From the NCBI GenBank assembly GCA_032718865.1, contig JALUTQ010000041.1, positions 1,426,001-1,490,000 on the forward strand: a DNA stretch of 64,000 nucleotides. The letters run 5' to 3'. Shown here one piece after another: positions 19,648 through 30,223 of the stretch; within the stretch, counting starts at the first letter, position 1, and each line of letters begins with the position of its first letter. The translations under genes were made by a program, and so were the position numbers. The stretch comes from Tilletia caries (lineage: Eukaryota > Basidiomycota > Exobasidiomycetes > Tilletiales > Tilletiaceae). The notes below the pieces were generated by a model that was not told where the DNA came from, made no database searches, and was given only the letters and a program-made list of their open reading frames with translations.

Positions 19648-19812
19648 ATAAAGCTTTTCGTCGCCACGACTGTCCTAGTCCTGAGTATCATCGGCAGAGG
19701 TCTTGCCCCTTTTGCTCCTTTGGTTACCCCGACTCCTCCTGGGTTTATTGTTCGTCAGAAGGGACGCAAGAAACGTTGGTTTGTGCTCATTTGTGCACCG
19801 AACAAATCAATT
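19648..19812 (+). pseudogene. Decayed third copy of the cysteine-rich secreted family, start codon lost
   Basis: Reading from the ATA at 19648 gives K-L-F-V-A-T-T-V-L-V-L-S-I-I-G followed by an Ala/Pro-rich stretch. This aligns with the signal peptides at 4611 and 27112, and the bases before it (CCTCAAC) resemble those before the ATG at 27112. There is no upstream in-frame ATG (TAA at 19633). No Cys module follows, because the Harbinger element begins at 19813. Confidence 0.55.
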
Positions 19813-20448
19813 AGGGGTTGTCACGCAGACGGAGGAACCCGAAGAAATGCCATGTCTTTCATTTAATTATGTAAGCAATTAGAGCTCGAAAGTGGCTTGG
19901 AGGAGCCTGGTGCGTGACCAGCCCCTCTCCGCAGAAGGTTTCGGCGATTTCGCGCATCCTTCGGGGTGTTCCACCATGGAAAAACGCGTCACGGACACCG
20001 GCACGCGTCGACCTATGCTGCTGGCGGTCACCACTTACCTTCGCCATCCTTCTGCAGCAATTCAGTGAGTCCTAAGAAGATCAACACTCTGCGCGTCCGT
20101 GGCTGACGCTCTCGAGCTCCTCTTTCTCATACCCTTCCATCAGATTCATTGCCCGTTTCTTTTTCGCGCCTCTGTGTGACCTGGAAGTGTTGTTTAGCAG
20201 TCTCTGGTTGCTGGTGTGAGTGCGTCGTCGGTGCGGCCTGACATCGCAGTCAATGGTCACGCGCCCCGTCTCAGTGTTTTTGGCGTGCTAATCCCACATG
20301 CCATATCTACCTATTGTTTGTGTGCAGTGAATCATCGACGTCAGACATCAGGGCGTGAGTTTTCAGCCTTAGGGCTAGGGGTCCTAATGCGCGAACCTAC
20401 CCGTATGCTGCAGTATTGACGCGTCTGTTTTTGATTGTTCAGTTCATC

Positions 20449-22187
20449 ATGCCTAGGAGGACTGTCCACCAGACGGCATACGATGACCTCCGGGAGGCAT
20501 TCTATGCTGCCGAGGTCATGGACGCTTTTTTTTCCAGCGACGAAGAGGACTCTCTTTCCCTGCCTCGCTCGGTTCCGGTTCTTCGTCTTCCTTCTCTCAG
20601 AGCTGCGTCAGACAATACGATTACGGAGGCCATGAGGGACGAGCTCGTGGATGAATATATTTACACGGCTACGCATCGGTATCTCGAGCCTCGTCAACCT
20701 GTGCCTCGAACAGGTGATCTGATAGATATCATTTTTGATCATAAGAAAAAGTGGGTATTATTTACACCTCTACTACTACTTCTGCGTTGCCTATGCAGGA
20801 CTAATGTGCCCAATGCTGACTACTCTGTACTGAAATCCTCCCTATCCATGTGTTTGTTAGCCGTCCCAGTGCTTTTTCGTGAGGAGCTGCGCGTCTCGGG
20901 TCCCGCATTCGACTTCATCCTCGATCAAATCAAAGGGGACGATGTTTTTATACGGCGCCCGGAAAGACGCAAATCTCAGTCGAGGTTCAGCTTGCCGTGC
21001 TTCTCTACAGACTGGGGCACTATGGGAATGCGGCTACTGAGGGTTCAATTGCGTCGCGGTTTGGATTAGGCAGGGAGGGGGACTGTGGTCAAATGCACGA
21101 ATAGGGTTCTACAGGCGGTACTACGGTCGGAGACACTGAGGAACAGTGTACGATGGCCAGCGAAAGGGGAGCCACGTGAGGCCTCTAAGAACGAGGCCGC
21201 GGCACGATCTACACCTGAATGGAGAGGAGGTTGGTGTGGGGTGGACGGTACGACGGTGCCTCTGGCCGAGAAGCCGTACCTGTACGGACCTGCTTGGTTC
21301 GATCGCAAGGGAAGGTATAGCATGAACGTCCAAGTGAGTCAAGATGCTACCCTCCGTGCTCTCCTTTCACACAACGGCTTGCGCTGACATGTATCTATCT
21401 CTCAGATTGTTAATGATCACCAGATGAATATAATCGATTTCTCTGTGGGCAGGACGGGCAGTCGCTGTGACTCTGTTGCCTTTGAGGACACGCGACTGGC
21501 CCAACGTCATTCGGAGATGCTGGAAGCTGGAGAATGGTGCTGGGCAGACGCTGGCTATAAGAGACAGGACTGGTTGGTGAGTATGCGTTATGAACGCGAT
21601 GAATGAGGAGGCCTCAGTCTGATGTACGTTCTCTCTGTTCAGGTTCTCCCTTTCACCCGACCTCTCAAAGACCCGACGCACAATCGTCACTTCAACTATC
21701 ACCTGTCTCGAATCCGAATCAGCTCTGAGCACACCATTGGGTGGCTGAAGGGTCGGTTCCAATGTCTGAAAGAGTTGCGAGTGAGAATCAAAACTGAGGC
21801 AAGTAGTTACATCAGGATGGCAGGGGCATAGCTTACGATGCAAATTCTGACGTCTAAAATTACTACACTTCACAGGACGATGTACAATACGCTTGCTTGT
21901 GGCTTCGTGCTGCGGTACTGCTCCACCAGACGGCCAAGTGGGTGGAGCAGGGTGATGCCTCGATGGACCCGTTCTATGCGGCGGGTACGGCCTGGGAAGC
22001 GGCGGACCGGGGGGACCAGGCCGTAGGGGCTCGCAATGAGAATGCTGAAGAACAGGGAGGCACCGGCAACGCTGCAACAGGAGAGTCTCGAGCGCGACAG
22101 CTCGCTCGAGCGCACAAGTTCCGAGACGGGCTCATGGCTATACTCTGCAAAGCCATCCCCCCTCGTCAGTCTCGAAGAACGTTCTGA
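20449..22187 (+). CDS. Harbinger DDE nuclease (transposase), probably frameshifted
   Basis: The start ATG at 20449 (MPRRTVHQTAYDDLREAF) gives an N-terminal region followed by an intron of uncertain extent after about 20750. The catalytic triad is visible in separate exons: GVDGTTVPL (Asp, before 21334), CWADAGYKRQ (Asp, 21406-21576) and ISSEHTIGWLKGRF (Glu, 21643-21798). Introns are 21334-21405 and 21577-21642 (GT-AG) and 21799-21875 (GC-AG, donor GAG/GCAAGT). The conserved stretch VQLAVLLYRLGHYG is in a different frame from its neighbours (shifts near 20975 and at the G5 run near 21073), so this copy is damaged or the assembly has errors there. The C-terminus after the triad is Ala/Arg-rich. 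Confidence 0.75.
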
Positions 22188-22346
22188 CCACGCTTTCTAT
22201 GATCTGCAAAACGTTCTTTCTCGTGACAATGAAACGACACATCACTCTTCTGACTGCTTTCAGTCCATACGTTCCAGGAGAGACATATCGTGAGATGAAA
22301 GTGAGATTGCATGGTGGGAAGATGGCATGGAGAAGAGGCTTCGTGC

Positions 22347-24224
22347 CTAGATGTCACGCTGCATCTGCCTGAGACGCAGCTGAAGCTGGAGCCGTTCGAT
22401 CTCGAGCTCTGCCGTCTTCTGCTTCTGAACCTCGGTCTGGTGCTTGAGTCGCTCCATCTCCTGCTCCCGCTCCTGCTTGGCAGCCTCGTGGGCGATGAGA
22501 TCTGCCCTCTCCTTCTCCTTGGCCTCCATTCGAGCCATGACCATCTCCTTCATCGAATCAACTGGCTTGCGTTTCTTTGGGGGGGTTCGGTCCGCCAGGG
22601 CTGCTTCCCTCAGGGAGAGACTGGAAACAAGACAGAGGTAAGGTTGAGCAGCGCGGTCGTCTTCTTCCACACCATAGAAACTTTCAAACCATAGAAACAT
22701 GGTTCTCACCCTCTTAGCTCCATGGCGATCAGGAGTCGCAGGAACTTTGCCTTTGCCCTTCGCTCCCGACCCATCACTGCTTGATTCTCCACCACCACCA
22801 CTACCATCTCCTTCCTGAATCGCACCACCCTCTCCATCCAGGCCTTCCTCTTCCTCTTCCTCATCATCTCCCTCACTGTCCTCCTCGTCCTCGCTGCTCT
22901 CCTCTCCTGATTCCTCTCCGTCGCTCTTCTCCTCTCCTTCCTTCGTCCCCTTCTTCTTCTTCTGCTTCTTACCTGCCTTATTGCGGGCATCCAAGACTGT
23001 GCTCGCGCCGTCCGAAGAGCTGTTCGTGACGGCGGCAGTGCCGATATCTAGTCGTGAACCGACGAGAGAGGCCAGCTCGAAGTACCAGGGCACCCTCTTA
23101 CGGACTTGAACTGACATGAAAGAAAAGAAACGTGAACACAACAAAACCACAACGATCGATGAAGATTGCAGATAGATCCACACGTTCCCATGCTCACCCC
23201 AAAGGTTGCTAGACTCGTCACTCAAGTCATGTTCAGATTTCACACCGTTACCAGTGATCTTGAGCTCCGTTCGAGCCTGATAAAAGAGAGTCAGAAGGCC
23301 ACGGCCGGTCTTCTGACTGAATCAAGGATAAGAAACACCGTCAGCGCTCAGCAGTGTCAGCACCACGATCCACATGCAGGTGCAGGGAGCAGCTAGAGGA
23401 CAAGGACGAGTAGGAGCCAGGGGAGAATGGGAAGGGGGGCTGCTCACTCAATTTTCTGCACAATACGAGATCCATAGTGCTTCAGACTCGCGCTTTTAGG
23501 GTCTGCAACGTGCTTCTTGAGCACGGTATCCTTCAGAAGCTGCACCGCAAGGCCCTTGCCGGCAGAAGACTTGTTCTCGTTCGAGTGTGCTTCGTTCTTG
23601 TGGCAGAACCAGACCTTGCGATACGCGTCGAATTCATGGAGAAGGGTAACGAGCTTGTGCTCCAAAGCAAATTCGTCTTCCTTCCACCTAAAACAAAGGG
23701 AAACAACAGCATCCGTGATCAGTCATCTTAGCCCTTACAGCGAAGAGGTAAGAACGTGGTTAGGATATGATTTCGAGTGTCTTCCCACCCATCCACCCCC
23801 TAACCTCTCTGCGTCATGCGCTAACCCCAGCCTATGGTCACCGGTAACAGGACCTGGCTTCGCCATCCACAGACCACAGAATCCACAGCCCTCATTGACC
23901 CTTCCATAGTCCCATTCGTCAGGCTCCCATGACAAGGCCCAAGGCCAACCAGTGAGAAACGAGACAGGAAAGGATGTGGATGGGAAATGAATTTTGGGCA
24001 CGAGGAAAGTTAGGGAACAGGGGAAGAATTCAAAAGAATTGAAAGGAGAGGGAAGGAAAGAGATTGGGGAGGAGAAAGGAAAGGAAAATACGAGATACAT
24101 ACGGAATGACTGGCCACTTCTTCCCTCCTCCTTCCGCTCTTTCCTCTGACGGAACGGATGTGGCCGATGCCGGGGGATCAGTGCGCGCGGGCGGCAGCGC
24201 TGCGGAAGACGGTTGGGTAGACAT
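22347..24224 (-). CDS. Harbinger Myb/SANT-like DNA-binding protein
   Basis: Five exons splice in phase: 24103-24224, 23458-23697, 23198-23316, 22710-23110 and 22347-22620. The start is the ATG at 24224. After a Ser/Pro-rich leader, the trihelical Myb/SANT-like part has W-K-E-D-E-F, then VWFCHKNEA and GKGLAVQLLKD. A second conserved block follows (KTGRGLLTLFYQARTELK), then a Lys-rich and a long acidic Glu/Ser/Gly tract, and last a charged coiled coil (EKERADLIAHEAAKQEREQE...). These proteins recruit the nuclease to the transposon ends. All junctions have good GT-AG signals and no stop interrupts the frame, so this gene looks intact. Confidence 0.75.
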
Positions 24225-24578
24225 GAAGCGCTGTAGAACTCGATGCTGGTGGCGATGCTGGTGGGTTTAGGAGAGTCACGGCAGCTGAGATGATGATGAT
24301 GGTTCTCTTCACTACGGCTGAGCAAGGATGGGAGACAAGAAGACATATGCATCTACACGGTGTTGCGATAAATCAACACCCTGTCGCGAGACTGTTGTTG
24401 CTATGCGACAAGCCAAGAATCAAAGATGAAGGAATTTTTTCGGAGGAGGGTCAAAACAGAGGAGCTCCAGACCTCCTCTGTTCCTCCGTCCCATTTTCCT
24501 CGAGGAACCGCGCTAAAACCTCGCTTATAGCATTTCTTCGGGTTTAATCAGAGTTCCTCCGTCTGCGTGACAACCCCT

Positions 24579-26439
24579 ATTGCTACTATTGACATTGTCA
24601 TGGGTCTGGTCAACTGAGGTCCAAGTGAACTTCCGGTGGATGGCGAACGATGCGTGGGAACAGCAAAGCGTTTGTGAACGCAACAAACAAACAAACGTTC
24701 ATAAAATCAACTCAGACTTGAAAATAAACGCTCCAAAGGCGGGATGGGTTGGATCAAAAGCAAAGCATTGATGTGATGCTCAACTGCGCACTGCAAGGAA
24801 TAGCAGATGCAGTCAGATGGCGACCAATGAATGTGGTAGCAGCGATTGGAAGAAGGACTGCGGCACGACCGTTGTCACAAGTACTCAGTGCCTCCCGATG
24901 CTTCCCCCTTGAGACCCCCTTCTTAGACCCCTCTTCCTCCTGTATGAGCTCCTCTGTCTCCTCATCCATGCAATTGACGTCCATCAGTCAGTTAAGAATC
25001 ATTAAGTGTTACAACCGCGGTCTTTACGGTTGCGACGCGTTCGCAGCCTAGAGAACAATCATGATCTTCTCACGCTTTCGTTCCCACGCCCCGAACTAAG
25101 AACGACAGCCACTGCTTTGCGACACTTTCCTCCACCCCTCTCAATTCTCTCCTTCCCCAAGAATTCCCGCAGGAGCCTACTGAACCTTTGCTTTGCCGCT
25201 TAATGTGACACCTCATAAGAATACTGACGAGCACCATGGGCCAATCATCTGCACGTCCTTCCAAAAATCATCCTTCGATGAATTGGCGATGAATTGAATG
25301 GAGCGTTGGAGCTTCGAACAAATCATGCGCTGGACGCCCCACTTCAGTGTAGTGAGTCATCTTCTCGGCCCCTGTTCATGGATGATTCCTGCTTATAATA
25401 TCCTTCGCATTTCTCATGCCTTCCTTCCTTTCCTTCTTCTGCGATCGGGAGATTGCTGCTCAAACGGCAGGCCTACATATGTACATAGCTCATGCGGTCG
25501 GACGAGCTTCGAGGACTTCCAGCGGGGAAGGCTCGGTGAAGTCCACCCAACATCATGCCAAACGTCCTAACGGCCAAGGCTGAACTTGTTTTCTTGCTGG
25601 CTGCAAACCCTTTCAATTATGTCCCGAGTCTCCGCCCACGACGAACGACCCGGGCCAGCTTCACATAGGCGCAGTACAGTGATGTTCAGGCAGGGTATTT
25701 ATGCTCCTTTTCCGCCGCTCTTGGTGTTGCTTAGTCGAGCACTCCCACCGACAAACAAGAGGTCGCAGCATCCTCGTTCCGGACCACAGAGTCATTTCGG
25801 TAGCTCTGCCACTGCAGCGGTGCCCAGGTAAACGGATACCCCACCGCCGATGACATTGCCCTAAGGCCAAATTCTCTCAGTTCTTTCTCTCCCTCCCATC
25901 CTCCTTCTTCTTGCTGTGATTCCATAGTATCAAGCATCAACAGCGAGGGTTTGAGAACGCATACAGTTAACTAAGCACGACCAGAAAACGGTTCTGCAGA
26001 TCCCACATTCTCAGATCTCAGACTCCAGATCAGTCATAAGGGCAGCGCATTGATCGTCTCTCAATTTATTTCAGCCTTCCAATTTGACGCCTGACATCCA
26101 TCAGCTTGCTCACCGCTCGGCTCTCACTTCCCTCCTCCCTTCTGTCCACTCTTGATCAAGACTGAATACAGAAGGTGCGAGGGTGGAGGGGAGAAAAGAT
26201 GTGGAAGGGTTGCAACAGCCGCGAAGTCGAGACGGGATGTGCGAAGATAGAGGAAGGGAGAAGGAGCGAAGAGACGGACTGGATTTGCACCAGTTGCGAG
26301 GCTCGAGAGACAAGATGTGTGAAGGTGGAAGAAGAGTAGGGATCGAACTTGTGGCCGAACATCGGTTCGCGAAGCGTAATCGTTTCGTCGTCGAGGGGCC
26401 TGGATGGCCGTCGTCCCAGGGAGCGCATTTCTCGTCCCG
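24579..26439. other. Intergenic, no gene seen
   Basis: No frame here has a recognisable domain or coherent splice model. The stretch 26155-26400 resembles 3870-4130 next to the first cysteine-rich gene and is probably the duplicated 3' flank of the gene that ends at 26440. Confidence 0.45.
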
Positions 26440-27112
26440 TTAGGCATGTTCTGCTGAATCCTGTCAGGAACCAAAGGAGAACAAAAACAGATCACATGGT
26501 CAGCTCGGTGGACAGGCAAGGTGAGAAGACGGACGACTTAGGCGCGAAGCATCCCATCGAGAGACCAGAAAACGGACCGATTGGTATACACAGATGCCAC
26601 TGGAGCAGCATCCGTCACAATCCTCCTTCTTCCCTCCCAATTGCACGCAAGAAATGACGCATGGCTGTGCGATGATACAATGAAGAGTAAGTGTTAGCTC
26701 TTAGGATCCAAACCGTCGTGCAAAACGAAGTGAAGATTGGAATCCGAACTCACCCCAGCAACAACCAGCTCAGTTTGAATTGGAGGAGGGCGCGCGGGAA
26801 TGAGGAAGCCAGGGAAGACCGGTTGGCTTACATGGTCAGCTTCGAAGGCGCAGGACGCCTCACACTGCCTCTTCGTCCCTCCGGTTGACACGCAGTCAAT
26901 GACGCATGGCTGCACGATGGTTACAATTGAGAGTAGGTGTTAGCTTTTATGATCCAAAGTAACGAAGTGAAGACTGAATCCTAACTCACGCTACCGACGA
27001 TCAGCTCAGTTTGAATTCGAGGAGGGCCCGCAGGAATGAGGGAGCCAGGGGCCGCGAAGCTCGTGCCGATGACACTCAGGACCAAGACGACAGCGGTGAC
27101 GAAGTGCTTCAT
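26440..27112 (-). CDS. Two-module cysteine-rich secreted protein, family member 2
   Basis: Four exons join in phase 0: 26990-27112, 26754-26909, 26578-26664 and 26440-26460, giving 128 residues. Exon 1 encodes the signal peptide (MKHFVTAVVLVLSVIGTSFA) and a pro-like stretch ending PPRIQTELIVGS. Exon 2 encodes Cys module A (PCVIDC, GGTKRQCEASC) and then a second copy of the pro-like stretch (PPPIQTELVVAG). Exon 3 encodes Cys module B (PCVISC, GGKKEDCDGCC, GIC). Exon 4 adds DSAEHA and the stop. The two introns after the pro-like stretches are themselves similar in sequence, so the unit pro-stretch/intron/Cys module was duplicated inside the gene. Function unknown; the layout suits a precursor that yields two Cys-rich peptides. 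Confidence 0.7.
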
Positions 27113-27143
27113 GCTTGAGGAAAGGTAGGTGGTGGTGTGCGTA

Positions 27144-27184
27144 TGGGGCTGGGGCTGGGGCTGGGGCTGGGGCTGGGGCTGGGG
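27144..27184 (+). repeat. GGGGCT hexamer array in the promoter of the two-module secreted gene
   Basis: About seven tandem GGGGCT units lie 32-72 bases upstream of the ATG at 27112, with the C-rich strand being the sense strand of the gene. Such G runs can fold into quadruplexes. Confidence 0.85.
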
Positions 27185-27573
27185 ACGGAAAGGTAGGAGG
27201 CGGTGTGCGTATGGGAATGGGGATGGAAAGGTGGGATCTGCGAATACAAAGTGGGCGAAGAGATGACCGTCAGTCTTTATGCTTTCTACTACAGCGCTTC
27301 AGCGCAGGGTAAAAAGTTGGGCACACATATGAAATGAACGGGGAATGGACTGCGGCGCAGCGGCGTGAGGTTCACCCGCCCAAGTCGTCTGGGAGTCGGT
27401 GTTCCTGGTTCCGCGTTCCGAAGTTAGATTCAGAACGTTCTGGATCGTTACGTGTTACAACTTACAAGCCTTATAGAGTTGCAGTCCACACACATATATA
27501 TATACCTTGCGCCCCGAAGTTTTGGTATTGAGGCAGTTAAGTCAGAAGTCATTTCATACTCTCCAACTGCATA

Positions 27574-27942
27574 AGGGGTATTCGCCAGTTCTAGGCAGTA
27601 GATGAGGTACTGCAACGATTTCGTTAACGTTGCAGTACGATATGGCGTTTCGGCGGTTCAGACCAAATCCCGTTTCATTTCCCCAATTGAGCCACGATAT
27701 CGAAATAGTTGGGACAAAACCCTGGTCGCGACCAGGTTTTTGTCCCACTTTATCCACTTCATCGTCGACTTCATCGTACTTTTGCCTCATCTTCCAGCCA
27801 ACTACTCCCCGGGTTACCTCATTTCCCTTCATATTAACTACATCTTCAGCCCCTTCTACACCGGGGGTGTTCATTCGGGCCTGCTGCCTCGGCGAAATCG
27901 TTGCAGTACCTCATCTACTGCCTAGAACTGGCGAATACCCCT
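27574..27942. mobile_element. 369-bp MITE with about 50-bp perfect inverted ends
   Basis: Both ends read AGGGGTATTCGCCAGTTC and continue inverted through GTACTGCAACGATTTCG. The flanking repeat is ATA (27571-27573 and 27943-27945). A further palindrome lies at its centre (GGGACAAAA...CCTGGTCGCGACCAGG...TTTTTGTCCC). The 3-bp duplication and AGGGG start suggest a Harbinger-type MITE, but its ends differ from those of the element at 19813. Confidence 0.85.
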
Positions 27943-27945
27943 ATA

Positions 27946-28273
27946 ACGCATTCGACTGCAATCTGGGGAATGGTTTGCAAATCCTTTCGTGGCGATTCCG
28001 CGGCCTCTTCTGGCCCTGTTCAGATGCGAGGCAGCGCCAAGAAAGGATGTTGGAAGCACCTTCGCGGCTTCACGCCGAGCTCAGGAGGATCTGGGCTCAC
28101 AGAGTAAAGCCGCGCAGCTGAACAGCCCTTCTGCCGGGAAGTTGGACTCTGCTTCTCATTTCGTCAATGTTCGTGCAAATCCCGCTTCGATCTTCGCCAG
28201 AGCCTAGAACTCACCGCCTCAATCGTATGCTATTGATGCAATAATCCAATTGGTAAGCACTAAAGCTACATCG
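27946..28273. other. Intergenic, no gene seen
   Basis: Short AT-moderate spacer between the MITE and the 3' end of the PrpF gene; nothing recognisable. Confidence 0.4.
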
Positions 28274-29977
28274 TTATCTGCGCGTGTATGGCCCCGAACC
28301 CGCGAGCGCTATCTCTCGCAGAGCTTCTTCGTGAGATTGGGGCCCCAAGGCATCCTGCACCTCCGACTCGAACCATCTCGGGTGAGGAAGCCACGAGGAT
28401 CCAGATTCCGTTGCCGTGTCGGCGCCGGAGTCCAGCATCGCACTCCCGAACGCTGGGAGGTCCACCCAGCCATGCACGATCCTCCTGGCTGTTCGGACGT
28501 ACACGATCGCTTCGGGTACGGGCTCTCCGTTGGACGCAGGTGCAACTCGGACCGAGGCACTCGCTAGACCGGCGCAGTGGCCGACGGTGAGGGTCCGAAT
28601 GGAGGAAGGAGAAGATGACGGGTCGCGAGGTTGGGATGCTTGTATCGCCTCTGTGATCGTCGATGAGGCGTAGGCGGAACCTGCTGCGAGGGCCGACAAG
28701 GTCGTAGCTGGCACCGTCCGATGGAAGTTCTGCAAAGTTTGAGAAAGCAACCCCAGTCAGAAAGAGCAGCAGTACGAAAGACGAGCGTTCAGAACTCACG
28801 CCTACGCTGACGGGTCGAATAAGGATATCCATATCATCCTCCCCGACCGCCTCCCCTCCCGTGGTCTTGTACGCCATCCCAGTCCGCGGAGCGATGATGC
28901 AGATCTTGGGAGCACTGGGACTGATGGCACCGCCGAGCAACTGGGAAGCCGCTGCTTGTCGGATCGCTTCGAGTCGAGGGTGTAGGCCTGGATGGGAGTC
29001 TAAGTTGGAAGGGTGGGAGAGAAGGATGGAAGGGTCGAAGGAGGGGGAGATTGCGCAAGGAGGAATGAAGATGGTCGGGAGCCCGGTCGAAATGAGAGTC
29101 AGCTCAACCTGCAAGGGGGAGAGGGAGAGCGACGTCAATTCGAAGCGCTCCTCGTGGAAAGAGAAGCATCGGTCTTTTTTAATCTTAATGCACTGATACT
29201 GACTTCTTCTCCATCAGCGAGTTTTACAACATCCCGAGCGTTTCCTGATGGAAGAAGCCCAGAGTCTAGCGGGCTCTCGATCAAGATCTCCGCAGCTGTC
29301 CCGGGCACGCCCGCAATGGAGGCATCACCGGACCTGGCTGGGTAGAAGAACAGGCTGTTCTTCGTAATTGAGCCTGGGAGATGAGAGGCAGCTATGGGTA
29401 CGCGGGCCAAGACGCGTTTCCCACTGTCCGCCGCCAGTATACGAAGGGGGAAGATGAACGAATGGTGTTGCGAACTTGACGATCCCTCTTGCGCGTTGGA
29501 TTCGAAATGCCGTAGAAGCTCCGCCTGAGGGATGACGCCGGACTCAATGGCATACTGCGCAACAGCCGCGACGAGATTACCGCACGTACTGCTCCAATCG
29601 ACCATTTGGGGGCCCGTGACAGGGACCTGTCCGAATCGATAAACGACGTCCCATCCCCTTTTCGGATCCTTGGCCTGTTCCACATCATCGGCCCAAGGCA
29701 CACCCGCGAACTCCCACTCGGGACCGAGAGATCTCAACTTTTGGGCAAGGCTCGCATCGGGTGGTCCTACGACTGCGACTTTGCTTAAGGACGACAGGCC
29801 GCCTCCAAGACCTGATATTTGGCGGAGGTCCGGGTCGGGCGAGCCCATGGCGGTACAGATAATGGCATCGCGCACGCGGGGGTGGAAGGGTGCGAGCGTG
29901 CGGGGCGAGAGGAAGAGACCTCGGGATGTTCCACCCCGGTAGAAGGAGGCCAGGACGGAGAGCGGTGGGCCTTGCAT
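28274..29977 (-). CDS. PrpF-family (DUF453) isomerase
   Basis: Exons 29204-29977, 28800-29108 and 28274-28729 join in phase 0 to 512 residues. The start at 29977 leads straight into the family's N-terminal signature FYRGGTSRGLF. Other expected blocks follow: GSPDPDLRQISGLGGG, the WSSTCGNL segment, TGMAYKTTGGE in exon 2 and the distal GHCAGLASASVRV-type segment in exon 3. PrpF proteins have a diaminopimelate-epimerase fold and isomerise the double bond of aconitate-like tricarboxylates, for example in the 2-methylcitrate or itaconate context. The substrate of this one cannot be told. The donor of intron 1 is GTCAGT, slightly unusual. It shares its upstream region with the uL2m gene. Confidence 0.85.
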
Positions 29978-30223
29978 GCTGTTCAGAGCAAACGTCGACT
30001 TGTGCTGTGGGAGTGAGTCGTCTTCCGATTTCTCCCGCAGCGGCAGTCAGTCGAACAAGTGAGCGAACGAGCGAGAATTTTGGAAGTGAAAGTCAGCCAC
30101 AAAAGTGGGCCAATTTTGGACGATCACCTTTCGCGGGCTTGTGAGCGTTCTTCTCACCTTGGGGCAGCGAGCGACCGAACAAGACGAGATCGTCAGCGAT
30201 ACTCTGCAGAAGAAGAAGAGACG
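29978..30223. promoter_or_regulatory. Shared upstream region of PrpF and uL2m genes
   Basis: Only 246 bp separate the two divergent ATGs. No TATA box is evident. A bidirectional promoter is likely from the spacing alone. Confidence 0.5.

Larger units (their letters stand above)
19813..24578. mobile_element. PIF/Harbinger DNA transposon with two divergent-type genes
   Basis: Terminal inverted repeats begin AGGGGTTGTCACGCAGACGG on both sides and extend, after an indel of about 12 bp, through CCGAAGAAATGC. The flanking 3-bp repeat is ATT (19810-19812 and 24579-24581); the boundary could also be read one base differently. It carries a DDE nuclease gene on the plus strand and a Myb/SANT-like gene on the minus strand, the standard Harbinger pair, converging near 22.2-22.35 kb. 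Length is 4766 bp. Confidence 0.9.
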
